Assembly (NCBI RefSeq): GCF_033100095.1
Contig: NZ_CP136921.1
Span: 1,458,501-1,522,500, forward strand
From: Diaphorobacter limosus
Lineage (GTDB): Bacteria; Pseudomonadota; Gammaproteobacteria; Burkholderiales; Burkholderiaceae_C
Length of the DNA stretch: 64,000 nt
Direction: 5' to 3'
The notes below the pieces were generated by a model that saw nothing but the letters and a program-made list of their open reading frames with translations, had not been told where the DNA came from and ran no database searches. Positions 8,666 through 17,145 of the stretch are shown in pieces (the first letter of the stretch is position 1; each line of letters begins with the position of its first letter). The position numbers and the translations under genes were made by a program.

Positions 8666-9626
8666 CCCCATCCCCGCCATCGCCCTGGCCGGCCCCACGG
8701 CCTCGGGCAAGACGGCGGCGGCCTTCGCCATTGCCGAGGCGCTGGCGCCACGGCTGCCGGTGGAGATCATCAGCGTCGATTCGGCCCTGGTGTATTGCGG
8801 CATGGACATCGGCACGGCCAAGCCCACGCGCGATGAGCTGGCCCGCGTGCCGCACCACCTGATCGACATCCGCGACCCCCTGCAGGCCTACAGTGCGGCC
8901 GAGTTCGTGCGCGACGCCACGCGGCTGATCACCGAGATCCACGCGCGCGGCGCCCTGCCGCTGCTGGTGGGCGGCACCATGCTGTACTTCAAGGCCTTGC
9001 TGGATGGCCTGGACGACATGCCGGCCGCCGACCCCGCCGTGCGCGCGCGCCTGGAACAGCAGGCCGCAGCCATAGGCTGGGCCGGCATGCACGCCGAGCT
9101 GGCGCGCGTCGATCCGCAGACGGCCGCACGCCTGGCGCCCGGCGACAGCCAGCGCATACAGCGCGCGCTGGAGGTCTGGCATGTCTCGGGCCGGCCGCTG
9201 TCGAGCTTTCACACTATCAAAACAGAAGCTGCTAACGCCCGCCCCATAAGCGCTACAAGCCTTTTTTCCTTGGAGCCAGAGAACCGCACCTGGCTGCACG
9301 AGCGCATCGCCCAGCGCTTTCACGCCATGCTGGCGGCGGGCTTTCTCGACGAGGTGCTGCGCCTGCGCGCGCGCGGCGACCTGCACCCCGACCTGCCCAG
9401 CATGCGCTGCGTGGGCTATCGCCAGGCCTGGGAGTCGCTGGACGGTCTGCACCCCATGGCCAGCCTGCCCGAACGCGGCATTGCCGCCACGCGCCAGCTG
9501 GCCAAGCGCCAGATCACCTGGCTGCGCGGCATGCCGGGGCGCCACACCATCGCCTGTGACGCGCCCGACGCCGGCGCACAACTGGTGCGCGCCGTCTGCG
9601 CGCATGTGCTCGGCACCGGCGCATGA
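8655..9626 (+). CDS. miaA: tRNA dimethylallyltransferase
   Basis: A 323-residue cytosolic enzyme that prenylates A37 of tRNAs reading U-starting codons. The P-loop GPTASGKT is at about 11-18; further marks are the motif [34 protein letters not shown] and the C-terminal [14 protein letters not shown] 8655 overlaps the MFS gene and is preceded by GCAGGAGAG. Residues about 187-206 ([20 protein letters not shown]) are encoded by a copy of the genome's palindromic repeat, in frame, just before the conserved [17 protein letters not shown] block. The reading frame is intact, so the protein is probably functional with an altered loop. Confidence 0.95.
   Translation: MPRNPIPAIALAGPTASGKTAAAFAIAEALAPRLPVEIISVDSALVYCGMDIGTAKPTRDELARVPHHLIDIRDPLQAYSAAEFVRDATRLITEIHARGALPLLVGGTMLYFKALLDGLDDMPAADPAVRARLEQQAAAIGWAGMHAELARVDPQTAARLAPGDSQRIQRALEVWHVSGRPLSSFHTIKTEAANARPISATSLFSLEPENRTWLHERIAQRFHAMLAAGFLDEVLRLRARGDLHPDLPSMRCVGYRQAWESLDGLHPMASLPERGIAATRQLAKRQITWLRGMPGRHTIACDAPDAGAQLVRAVCAHVLGTGA
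9212..9270. repeat. Palindromic repeat copy R1, inside miaA coding sequence
   Basis: ACTATCAAAACAGAAGCTGC then TAACGC, ATAAGCGCTACAAGCC and TTTTTT: the full repeat architecture in the sense direction of miaA. It contributes about 20 codons without stop or frameshift. Confidence 0.75.
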
Positions 9627-10282
9627 CCGGCGCCGCGCCACTGCTGCAGGTGCGCGGCCTGGCCCGGCGCTACGGCGCGCAGAGCGTCTTCGAGAACGTC
9701 CACCTGGAGGTGCACGCGGGTGAGTTCGTCGCCATCGTCGGTGACTCGGGCGTGGGCAAGTCCACGCTGCTCAACTGCCTGGCGGGGCTGGACCGCTGGG
9801 ACGCGGGCCAGGTGCTGCACCAGGGCGTCGATCTGGGCAGGCTGGACGATACCCAGCGCGCACTGTGGCGGCGCAGCCATGTGGGCTTTGTGTTCCAGGC
9901 CTTCCATGTGCTGCCGCACCTGGACGTGGCGCAGAACGTCGGCCTGCCGCTGCTGCTGCAGGGCCGCCCCGATGCCGCGCGCGTCGGGCAGATGCTGGCC
10001 GCCGTGGGGCTGGACGGCCTGGGCGACCGGCTGCCGCACCAGCTCAGCGGCGGCCAGCTGCAGCGCGTGGCCATTGCCCGCGCGCTGGTGCACCGCCCCG
10101 CCCTGCTGCTGGCCGACGAGCCCACCGGCAACCTCGACCCCGGCACGGCGGCACGCATCATGGATCTGCTGCTGGCCCAGACCCGGGAGCATGGTGCAGC
10201 GCTGGTGCTGGTCACCCACTCGGCCGCGGCAGCGGCGCGCGCCGCCCGCGTGCTGCAGCTGACGGCCCAGGGAATACGCTGA
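9623..10282 (+). CDS. ABC transporter ATP-binding protein, LolD/MacB-type
   Basis: A 219-residue single-domain ATPase. Walker [10 protein letters not shown] is at 40-48, the signature [15 protein letters not shown] around 142-156 and Walker [14 protein letters not shown] around 164. The latter is the pattern of lipoprotein-release and MacB-like systems. Its ATG overlaps the miaA stop (ATGA). No partner permease is encoded on either side, so it must work with a distant permease. LolD itself is possible but cannot be proved from this protein alone. Confidence 0.85.
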   Translation: MTGAAPLLQVRGLARRYGAQSVFENVHLEVHAGEFVAIVGDSGVGKSTLLNCLAGLDRWDAGQVLHQGVDLGRLDDTQRALWRRSHVGFVFQAFHVLPHLDVAQNVGLPLLLQGRPDAARVGQMLAAVGLDGLGDRLPHQLSGGQLQRVAIARALVHRPALLLADEPTGNLDPGTAARIMDLLLAQTREHGAALVLVTHSAAAAARAARVLQLTAQGIR

Positions 10283-10334
10283 ATCCAGGGAAATCCATGA
10301 CCTGGTTGGCTACATCGACCGCATAAACCCTGGG

Positions 10335-10348
10335 TTGCGCTACCGCAA
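10335..10348. promoter_or_regulatory. Inverted repeat in the sox promoter region
   Basis: TTGCG-CTAC-CGCAA, a perfect 5-bp inverted repeat with 4-bp spacer, 46 nt upstream of the soxC ATG. Candidate operator for the sox operon; no sox regulator gene is present in the window. Confidence 0.3.
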
Positions 10349-10393
10349 TAGTAGATAACATCAGCGGTCGCTAATATATGGAGGGACAACCCC

Positions 10394-11773
10394 ATGGCCC
10401 AGATACAGGCCCAGCCCGCACCCGCCAGCCAAGAGCGCGGGCGGCTGCGCAAGGCACCCGAGCATTTTCTTGACGCCACGGGCGTGCGCACCGTGTTCGC
10501 CGAGGGCAGGCAGGGGCGCCGCAACTTCATCCGCAGCGCCTTTGCCGCCGCCATGGCGGGCAGCGCCGCCAGCCATGCGGCCGCGCAAGCCAGGGACACG
10601 GGCGATGGTGACCCCGCCATCCTGAACCTGCCCGTGCACAGCACCGGCCTGGGCCAGCCCGTGGCCACCGATGGCTACGGCCGCCCCTCGCAGTACGAGG
10701 GCAATGTACAGCGCCGCCAGAGCCCGGGGCTGACGCAGACCAACCAGGCCTCGGTGTCGTTTGCGCCGCTGCAGTCGCTGTTTGGCATCGTCACGCCCAG
10801 CGGCCTGCACTTCGAGCGCCACCACCAGGGCTGGTGGGACGTCGATCCCGCCCAGCACCGGCTGATGATCAACGGCATGGTCAAGACCTCCAAGGTCTTC
10901 ACCATGGACGAGATCATGCGCCTGCCCAGCGTGTCGCGCTTTCACTTCATCGAATGCGGCGCCAATACCGCCGTGGACTGGGGCAACGTGGCCGTGCCCA
11001 CCTGCCAGTACACGCACGGCATGCTGTCGTGCAGCGAATTCACCGGCGTGCCGCTGATCACGCTACTCGAACATGCCGGCGCCGACCTGAAAGCGGCCAA
11101 GTTCGTGCTGGCCGAAGGGGCGGACGGCTCGTCGATGACGCGCACCATCCCCATGAGCCTGGTCACCAGCGGCCAGGTGCTGGTGGCCTATGGCCAGAAC
11201 GGCGAGATGCTGCGCCCCGAAAACGGCTACCCCCTGCGCCTGGTGGTGCCGGGCGTGCAGGGCGTGAGCTGGGTGAAGTACCTGCGCCGCATCGAGCTGG
11301 GCGACCAGCCCTGGGCCAGCAAGGACGAGGCCATCCACTACATCGACCTGATGCCCGACGGCCAGCACCGCCAGTACACCAGTATCCAGGAGTGCAAGAG
11401 CGTCATCACCACCCCCTCGGGCGGCCAGGTGCTGCTGGACAAAGGCTTCTACAACATCACCGGCCTGGCCTGGTCAGGGCGCGGCAAGGTCAAGCGCGTG
11501 GACGTGTCCGTCGATGGCGGGCGCAACTGGCGCACGGCGCGGCTGGAGACGCCGGTGCTCGACAAATGCCTGACGCGCTTCAACCTGGACTGGGTCTGGG
11601 ACGGCAAGCCCACCATCGTGCAAAGCCGGGCCATGGACGAGACGGGCTATGTGCAGCCCAGCTACAAGCAGTTGCGCGCGGTGCGCGGCACACGCTCCAT
11701 CTATCACAACAACGCCATCCAGTCCTGGTTGGTGCAGGAAAACGGCGAGGTGAAAAATGTTCAGATTGCGTGA
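10394..11773 (+). CDS. soxC: Sulfane dehydrogenase molybdenum subunit SoxC
   Basis: A 459-residue periplasmic molybdopterin protein of the sulfite-oxidase family. With SoxD it oxidises the sulfane sulfur bound to SoxY. A twin-arginine signal (GRRNFIRSA at 41-49) exports the folded protein. The Mo-ligand cysteine is in FHFIECGANTAVDWG (about residue 195), and the C-terminal dimerisation domain has GLAWSGRGKVKRVDVSVDGG. A GGAGGGA ribosome site precedes ATG 10394. It is first in the cluster soxC-D-Y-Z-A-X-B and overlaps soxD by 17 nt, implying fixed stoichiometry. The presence of soxCD predicts complete oxidation of thiosulfate to sulfate without sulfur globules. Confidence 0.95.
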   Translation: MAQIQAQPAPASQERGRLRKAPEHFLDATGVRTVFAEGRQGRRNFIRSAFAAAMAGSAASHAAAQARDTGDGDPAILNLPVHSTGLGQPVATDGYGRPSQYEGNVQRRQSPGLTQTNQASVSFAPLQSLFGIVTPSGLHFERHHQGWWDVDPAQHRLMINGMVKTSKVFTMDEIMRLPSVSRFHFIECGANTAVDWGNVAVPTCQYTHGMLSCSEFTGVPLITLLEHAGADLKAAKFVLAEGADGSSMTRTIPMSLVTSGQVLVAYGQNGEMLRPENGYPLRLVVPGVQGVSWVKYLRRIELGDQPWASKDEAIHYIDLMPDGQHRQYTSIQECKSVITTPSGGQVLLDKGFYNITGLAWSGRGKVKRVDVSVDGGRNWRTARLETPVLDKCLTRFNLDWVWDGKPTIVQSRAMDETGYVQPSYKQLRAVRGTRSIYHNNAIQSWLVQENGEVKNVQIA

Positions 11774-12830
11774 CACCCTCGCCGCCGCGCTGCTGGCCGC
11801 GGGCGTCGCCCTGCCGGCCCTGGCGCAGGACAAGTTCCCCGGCATCGGCCGCGCCGCCACCCCCAAGGAGGTGGCCGCCTGGGACATCGACGTGCGCCCC
11901 GACTTCAAAGGCCTGCCACCCGGCAAGGGCACGGTGGCCCAGGGTCAGGATATCTGGGAGGAGCGCTGCGCCAGCTGCCATGGCTTTTTTGGCGAGTCCA
12001 ACTCGGTCTTCATGCCGCTCGTGGGCGGCACCACCGCCGATGACGTGAAGACCGGCCGCGTCGCCACCCTGCGGCGCACCGACTACCCCGGCCGCACCAC
12101 GCTGATGAAGGTGCCCACGGTTTCCACGCTGTGGGACTACATCCACCGCGCCATGCCCTGGGACAAGCCCAAGTCACTCAAGCCCGACGAGGTCTACGCC
12201 GTCACTGCCTTTCTGCTCAACCTGGCTCATGTCGTCCCCGACAGCTTCACGCTGTCCAACGACAACATCGCCGAAGTGCAGCAAAAAATGCCCAACCGCA
12301 ACGGCATGACCCTGGCCCACGCCCTGTGGCCCGGCAAGGACATGCCCGGCCTGGCGACCCAACCCGACATACAGGCCAAGGCCTGCATGAGCAACTGCGG
12401 CCCCGAGCCCGTGGTCACGTCGGTGCTGCCCGAGCATGCGCGCAACAACCACGGCAATCTGCGCGAGCAAAACCGCACCGTGGGCGCGCAGCGCGGCTCC
12501 GACACCACCCGGCCCGAGGGCTGGCTGGGCGACGCCGCCGGCCCGGTGAAGGTGGTGGGCCCGGCCAGCCACAACAGCCCCAATGCCGCCGCCATCGCGC
12601 TCACCCACAAGCACGCCTGCACCGCCTGCCACAACATGGAGGGCAAGCTGGTCGGCCCGAGCTTTGCCGACATCGCCAAGAAACATGGCGGCAAGGCCGA
12701 CTACCTGGCAGAGAAGATCAAGTCCGGCGGCTCCGGCCTCTGGGGCGAAATCCCCATGCCGCCGCAAACCCTGCCACAGGATGACACCGGGGCCATTGCC
12801 GCCTGGCTGGCCGGTGGCGCCGGCAAGTGA
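11757..12830 (+). CDS. soxD: Sulfane dehydrogenase cytochrome c subunit SoxD
   Basis: A 357-residue periplasmic dihaem cytochrome c, the electron-accepting partner of SoxC. The signal peptide ends near ALA|Q (residue 23). Haem motifs are CASCH at 71-75 and CTACH at about 288-292; the C-terminal domain has methionines (IPMPPQ) suitable as axial ligands. The start overlaps the end of soxC. Gene position and the two-domain layout match SoxD of the Paracoccus-type Sox system. Confidence 0.94.
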   Translation: MFRLRDTLAAALLAAGVALPALAQDKFPGIGRAATPKEVAAWDIDVRPDFKGLPPGKGTVAQGQDIWEERCASCHGFFGESNSVFMPLVGGTTADDVKTGRVATLRRTDYPGRTTLMKVPTVSTLWDYIHRAMPWDKPKSLKPDEVYAVTAFLLNLAHVVPDSFTLSNDNIAEVQQKMPNRNGMTLAHALWPGKDMPGLATQPDIQAKACMSNCGPEPVVTSVLPEHARNNHGNLREQNRTVGAQRGSDTTRPEGWLGDAAGPVKVVGPASHNSPNAAAIALTHKHACTACHNMEGKLVGPSFADIAKKHGGKADYLAEKIKSGGSGLWGEIPMPPQTLPQDDTGAIAAWLAGGAGK

Positions 12831-12906
12831 CAGGCCGCGGGCGTTGACACACATTCCATCACCACACGCAAATCCGCGTTCGCTTCAATCCAAGGAGTAC
12901 CTCTTC

Positions 12907-13368
12907 ATGCAAACCACACGCAGGCAAGTCCTCAAGCACAGCGCCGTCGTTGCCGGCCTGTTGGCGGGAACGGGGCTGTTCCCGCAATATGCGCTGGCCT
13001 TCAACAAGGCCGCATTCGACGCCAAGAGCCTGGCGGACGCGCTCAAGGCCCTGGGCGCCAACGGCGCTCCTGAAGCCAGCAGCGCCGTGACCCTCACGGC
13101 ACCGGACATCGCCGAAAACGGCGCCGTGGTGCCACTGGCCGTGGCCAGCACGCTGCCGGGCATCAAGCAGCTGGTGCTGCTGGTCGAGAAGAACCCGAAC
13201 GCCCTGGTGGCCGTGTTCAACATGGGCCCCGAGCTGGAGGCCAGCTTTGCCACGCGCGCCAAGATGGGGGAATCGTCCGACGTGTACGCGGTGGCCATCA
13301 CCGGCGACGGCAAGGCGCACTTTGCCAAGAAGGAAGTGAAGGTCACCCTGGGTGGTTGCGGCGGCTGA
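12907..13368 (+). CDS. soxY: Thiosulfate-oxidation carrier protein SoxY
   Basis: A 153-residue periplasmic substrate carrier. Sulfur intermediates are bound to the cysteine of the C-terminal swinging arm, seen here as TLGGCGG at the very end. A twin-arginine-type leader (TTRRQVLKHSAVVAGLLAG) allows export, probably with SoxZ carried along. CAAGGAGTACC precedes ATG 12907. Length and C-terminus are typical. Confidence 0.95.
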   Translation: MQTTRRQVLKHSAVVAGLLAGTGLFPQYALAFNKAAFDAKSLADALKALGANGAPEASSAVTLTAPDIAENGAVVPLAVASTLPGIKQLVLLVEKNPNALVAVFNMGPELEASFATRAKMGESSDVYAVAITGDGKAHFAKKEVKVTLGGCGG

Positions 13369-13396
13369 CCAGCACCAGCACTAGCACCAGCACCCC
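13369..13396. repeat. Short degenerate hexamer repeat between soxY and soxZ
   Basis: Consecutive ACCAGC/ACTAGC hexamer units directly after the soxY stop codon. Too short to assign a function; probably slippage-derived spacer. Confidence 0.5.
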
Positions 13397-13421
13397 TATC
13401 AAGAAATCAAGGAGAAACGAC

Positions 13422-13733
13422 ATGGCAGATCCGATGCGCATCCGCGCCCAGGCACAGGGCGACAAGGCCACGGTACGTGTGCTCATGAGCCACGAAATGG
13501 AGTCCGGCCAACGCAAGGACGCTTCCGGCAATCTGGTGCCCGCCTGGCATATCCAGGACGTGAGCGCCAGCCTGAACGGCAAGCAGGTGTTTTCCTGCGA
13601 ATGGGGCCCCGGGGTCTCGAAGAATCCCTTCCTGCAATTCGTGGTCAAGGGCGCCAAGGCCGGCGACAAGCTCAGCGTCACCTGGAAGGACAACAAGGGC
13701 GAGAGCCGCACCGACGAGGCCACGGTGTCCTGA
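13422..13733 (+). CDS. soxZ: Thiosulfate-oxidation carrier protein SoxZ
   Basis: A 103-residue beta-sandwich partner of SoxY. It has no signal peptide, consistent with export as a SoxYZ complex. MADPMRIRAQAQGDKATVRV and EWGPGVSKNPFLQFVVKG are family-typical. GGAGAAACGAC precedes ATG 13422; an upstream in-frame start would lie in the hexamer repeat and is rejected. It follows soxY by 53 nt. Confidence 0.94.
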   Translation: MADPMRIRAQAQGDKATVRVLMSHEMESGQRKDASGNLVPAWHIQDVSASLNGKQVFSCEWGPGVSKNPFLQFVVKGAKAGDKLSVTWKDNKGESRTDEATVS

Positions 13734-13811
13734 CCCATCTCTCGCCCGGGCGGGCCGCGCTGCACCAGGCCAGGCCCCGCTTTCTTGCTACACACGGAGG
13801 AGACAAACACC

Positions 13812-14621
13812 ATGCGAGGCAAATCCATCGCGTTGATCACGGCGGCCCTGGGCCTGATGGGCCTATCGGGCCTGGCTCTGGCACAGAAGACATCGATAGA
13901 GGCCATAGAGGAGTACCGCGAGATGCTGCAGGACGGCAACCCGGCCGACCTGTTCGAGGCCAAGGGCGAAGACCTGTGGAAGAAAAAGCGCGGCCCCAAG
14001 AACGCGTCGCTGGAAGGCTGCGACCTGGGCCTGGGACCGGGCGTGGTCAAAGGCGCCTTCGTCGAGCTGCCGCGCTGGTTTGCCGACACCGGCAAGGTGC
14101 AGGATCTGGAGTCACGCCTGCTCACCTGCATGAGCGCGCTGCAGGGCATAGACCCCAAGGTCATCATCGACGGCCAGTGGGGCAAGGGCGAGCGTGCCAA
14201 CACCACGGCCCTGGCCACCTGGATTGCCGCGCAGTCCAAGGGCATGGCCTTCCACCTGCCGCAAGGCCATGCGCAGGAGCGCACCATGTACGAAGTGGGC
14301 AAGCGCCTGTTCTACCAGCGCGGCGGCGCGCATGATTTCTCCTGCGCCTCCTGCCATGGCGAGGCGGGCAAGCGCATCCGCCTGCAAGACCTGCCCGACC
14401 TGCGCAAGGCCCCCGGCGACGGCATAGGCTTTGCCGCCTGGCCCGCCTACCGCGTCTCCAACGGCCAGATGTGGAGCATGCAGCACCGCCTGCACGACTG
14501 CTACCGCCAGCAGCGCTTTCCGGAAGTGGTGTTTGCCAGCGACGTGACCGTGGCCCTTGGCGTGTTCCTGGGCGTGAACGCCACGGGCGACAAGTCGGCC
14601 GTGCCCACCATCAAGCGTTGA
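13812..14621 (+). CDS. soxA: L-cysteine S-thiosulfotransferase subunit SoxA
   Basis: A 269-residue periplasmic cytochrome c that, with SoxX, joins thiosulfate to SoxY. The signal peptide ends at ALA|Q (residue 24). There is a single haem motif CASCH at 178-182. The active-site cysteine that ligates haem and carries the persulfide is in LHDCYRQQRF (C230). The first haem of dihaem SoxA proteins is missing, so this is the monohaem type. ATG 13812 has GGAGGAGAC upstream; an earlier ATG nine codons before has no ribosome site. Confidence 0.93.
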   Translation: MRGKSIALITAALGLMGLSGLALAQKTSIEAIEEYREMLQDGNPADLFEAKGEDLWKKKRGPKNASLEGCDLGLGPGVVKGAFVELPRWFADTGKVQDLESRLLTCMSALQGIDPKVIIDGQWGKGERANTTALATWIAAQSKGMAFHLPQGHAQERTMYEVGKRLFYQRGGAHDFSCASCHGEAGKRIRLQDLPDLRKAPGDGIGFAAWPAYRVSNGQMWSMQHRLHDCYRQQRFPEVVFASDVTVALGVFLGVNATGDKSAVPTIKR

Positions 14622-14638
14622 ACCGCAGGAGGATGACC

Positions 14639-15313
14639 ATGAAGCCACAGATCACCACCGCCTGCCTCGGCCTGCTTGCCGCGGCGGCACTGGCCGGTTG
14701 TGCCGGTGCCAGCCGCACCGCCGGCCTGCCCTCGCCCGCCGAGCTGGATGCCCTGACGCAGAAGGCCGTGCAGGAATCATTCAAGGACCACGGCATCGTC
14801 AAGGTGAAAAACGTCTTCGCCGACGACGAAACCATCAGCGCGTGCAACGCCGCCGACGCGGCCGGCAAGCCGCTGGACGACGCCACCGCCAAGCGCCTGG
14901 AGGCCCTGAACATGAAGACCGTGCAGTGGCCCAGCGATGGCAAGTTCCTGGGCAGCTGGAAGGAGGGGGAAAAACTGGCCCAGAGTGGCCGCGGCCTGAC
15001 CTTCACCGACACGGCCAAGACGCCCAACGGCGGCAATTGCTACAACTGCCACCAGATCGACAAGAAGGAGATCTCCTTCGGCACCATTGGCCCCAGCCTC
15101 TACCACTACGGCAAGCTGCGCGGCGTGAAAGACCCGAACGCGCCGGAAGCCCGGGCCATGGTCGAATACACCTGGGGCAAGATCTGGAACAGCAAGGCCT
15201 ACAGCGCCTGCTCCAACATGCCGCGCGCGGGCCACATGGGCATCATGACCAAAAGCCAGGTGGCCGACCTGGTGGCGCTGCTGCTCGACCCCCAGTCTCC
15301 CGTGAATCAATAA
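14639..15313 (+). CDS. soxX: Cytochrome c SoxX, lipoprotein-like N-terminus
   Basis: A 224-residue monohaem cytochrome, the SoxA partner. Haem motif CYNCH is at 135-139 and a candidate methionine ligand lies in SNMPRAGHMG. The leader ends LAAAALAGC (C21), a good lipobox, so the protein may be lipid-anchored rather than soluble as in Paracoccus. AGGAGG lies 6 nt before ATG 14639; the ATG at 14633 is too close to it. The length is larger than short SoxX proteins, with about 100 extra residues before the haem domain. Confidence 0.9.
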   Translation: MKPQITTACLGLLAAAALAGCAGASRTAGLPSPAELDALTQKAVQESFKDHGIVKVKNVFADDETISACNAADAAGKPLDDATAKRLEALNMKTVQWPSDGKFLGSWKEGEKLAQSGRGLTFTDTAKTPNGGNCYNCHQIDKKEISFGTIGPSLYHYGKLRGVKDPNAPEARAMVEYTWGKIWNSKAYSACSNMPRAGHMGIMTKSQVADLVALLLDPQSPVNQ

Positions 15314-15401
15314 GCTTTTCAGCAACCGTTTGCGGCCTTGGCTGCGGTGGAAACCCGCCGCGCCCAAGGCCGCTGCCACATACCAGCCCTGCGAGCCCGC
15401 C

Positions 15402-17135
15402 ATGAACCTGACCAAACGCGAATTCCTGCAAGTGCTCACCGCCGCCAGTGCCGCCGGCATGGGCCTGGGCCGCTATGCCCACGCCAGCACCGACAGCGCC
15501 GCCCAGGGCCTGTACGACATACCGAAGTTCGGCAACGTCTCCTTTTTGCACATCACCGACTGCCACGCCCAGCTCAAGCCGATCTACTTTCGCGAGCCCA
15601 GCGTGAACCTGGGCCTGGGCGACATGCAGGGGCGACTGCCGCACCTGGTGGGTGAACAACTGCTGAAGGCCGCCGGCATGAAGAACGGCACGGCGGCGGC
15701 GCACGCCCTGACCTACCTGGATTTTGAGCAGGCCGCCCAGCGCTACGGCAAGGTGGGCGGCTTTGCCCACCTGGCGACCCTGGTCAAGCGCATGCGCGCC
15801 AGCCGCCCCGGCGCGCTGCTGCTAGATGGTGGCGACACCTGGCAGGGCAGCGGCACGGCGCTGTGGACCCACGGCCAGGACATGGTGGACGCCTGCAAGC
15901 TGCTGGGCGTGGACGCCATGACCGGCCACTTCGAGTTCACCCTGGGCATGAAGCGGGTGCAGGAGATCGTCGAGAAGGACTTCGCCGGCAAGGTGGACTT
16001 CGTGGCGCAGAACATCAAGACCACCGACTTTGGCGACCCGGTGTTCAAGCCCTACGTGATTCGCCAGATCAACGGCGTGCCCTGCGCCATCGTCGGCCAG
16101 GCCTTTCCCTATACACCGATCGCCAACCCGCGCTGGATGGTGGCGGACTGGGAGTTCGGCATCCAGGACGAGAACATGCAAAAGGTGGTCGATGAGGCCC
16201 GCGCCAAGGGCGCGCAGGTGGTCGTCGTCATCAGCCACAACGGCATGGACGTGGATCTGAAGATGGCCAGTCGCGTGCGCGGCATAGACGCCATCCTGGG
16301 CGGCCACACGCACGACGGCATGCCCGTGGCCAGCATCGTGAAGAACGCCGGCGGCCAGACCATAGTCACAAACGCCGGCAGCAACGGCAAGTTTCTGGGC
16401 GTGCTGGACTTCGACGTCAAGGGCGGCAAGGTGGCGGACTTTCGCTACAAGCTGCTGCCGGTGTTTGCCAACATGCTGCCGCCCGACAAGGACATGGACG
16501 CGCTCATCACCAAGATCCGCGCCCCCTACGAGGGCAAGCTGGCCGAGCAACTGGCCATCACCGAGGGCCTGCTGTACCGGCGCGGCAACTTCAACGGCAC
16601 GGGCGACCAGCTCATCGTCGATGCGCTGATGGAGGTGCAGGGCGCCGATCTGGCGTTCTCACCCGGTTTCCGCTGGGGCACGACGCTGCTGCCCGGCCAG
16701 CCCATCACACGCGAATGGCTGCTGGACATGACGGCCACCACCTACAGCTTCGCCACCCTCACCGAGATGAAGGGCGAGATGATCAAGACGGTGATGGAGG
16801 ACGTGGCCGACAACCTGTTCAACCCCGACCCGTATTACCAGCAGGGCGGCGACATGGTGCGCGTGGGCGGCCTGACCTATGCCTTCGACCCGCTGCAGGG
16901 CATGGGCAAGCGCGTCAGCGACATGCGCCTGAAGGGCGAGCTGATCGACCCGAACAAGACCTACAAGGTGGCCGGCTGGGCCCCCGTGGCCGAGGATGCC
17001 GCCAAGGCCGGCAACCCCATGGTCTGGGAGCTGGTGGAGCAATGGCTGAAGGCGCGCGGCGGCAAGGTCACAGCGCGCCAGCCGAATGTGCCGCGCCTGA
17101 CGGCCGGCCTGCCCAACCCCGGCTACGCAGACTGA
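15402..17135 (+). CDS. soxB: Thiosulfohydrolase SoxB
   Basis: A 577-residue dimanganese enzyme of the 5'-nucleotidase family that releases sulfate from SoxY-bound thiosulfonate. Metal-site motifs visible are ITDCHAQLKP near residue 49, LDGGDTWQGSG near 142, SHNGMDVD near 282 and GGHTHDGMP near 300. The leader reads NLTKREFLQVLTAA: it has Lys-Arg in place of the usual twin Arg of SoxB Tat signals. The ATG at 15402 is chosen because it starts this leader. It ends 10 nt from the convergent monooxygenase gene, with no room for a separate terminator. Confidence 0.94.
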   Translation: MNLTKREFLQVLTAASAAGMGLGRYAHASTDSAAQGLYDIPKFGNVSFLHITDCHAQLKPIYFREPSVNLGLGDMQGRLPHLVGEQLLKAAGMKNGTAAAHALTYLDFEQAAQRYGKVGGFAHLATLVKRMRASRPGALLLDGGDTWQGSGTALWTHGQDMVDACKLLGVDAMTGHFEFTLGMKRVQEIVEKDFAGKVDFVAQNIKTTDFGDPVFKPYVIRQINGVPCAIVGQAFPYTPIANPRWMVADWEFGIQDENMQKVVDEARAKGAQVVVVISHNGMDVDLKMASRVRGIDAILGGHTHDGMPVASIVKNAGGQTIVTNAGSNGKFLGVLDFDVKGGKVADFRYKLLPVFANMLPPDKDMDALITKIRAPYEGKLAEQLAITEGLLYRRGNFNGTGDQLIVDALMEVQGADLAFSPGFRWGTTLLPGQPITREWLLDMTATTYSFATLTEMKGEMIKTVMEDVADNLFNPDPYYQQGGDMVRVGGLTYAFDPLQGMGKRVSDMRLKGELIDPNKTYKVAGWAPVAEDAAKAGNPMVWELVEQWLKARGGKVTARQPNVPRLTAGLPNPGYAD

Positions 17136-17145
17136 CGCAGCCGCG

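Noticed and set aside
13369..13421. soxY-soxZ gap as a tandem repeat of regulatory meaning
   Set aside because: Only about four degenerate hexamers; too short to support more than a spacer.
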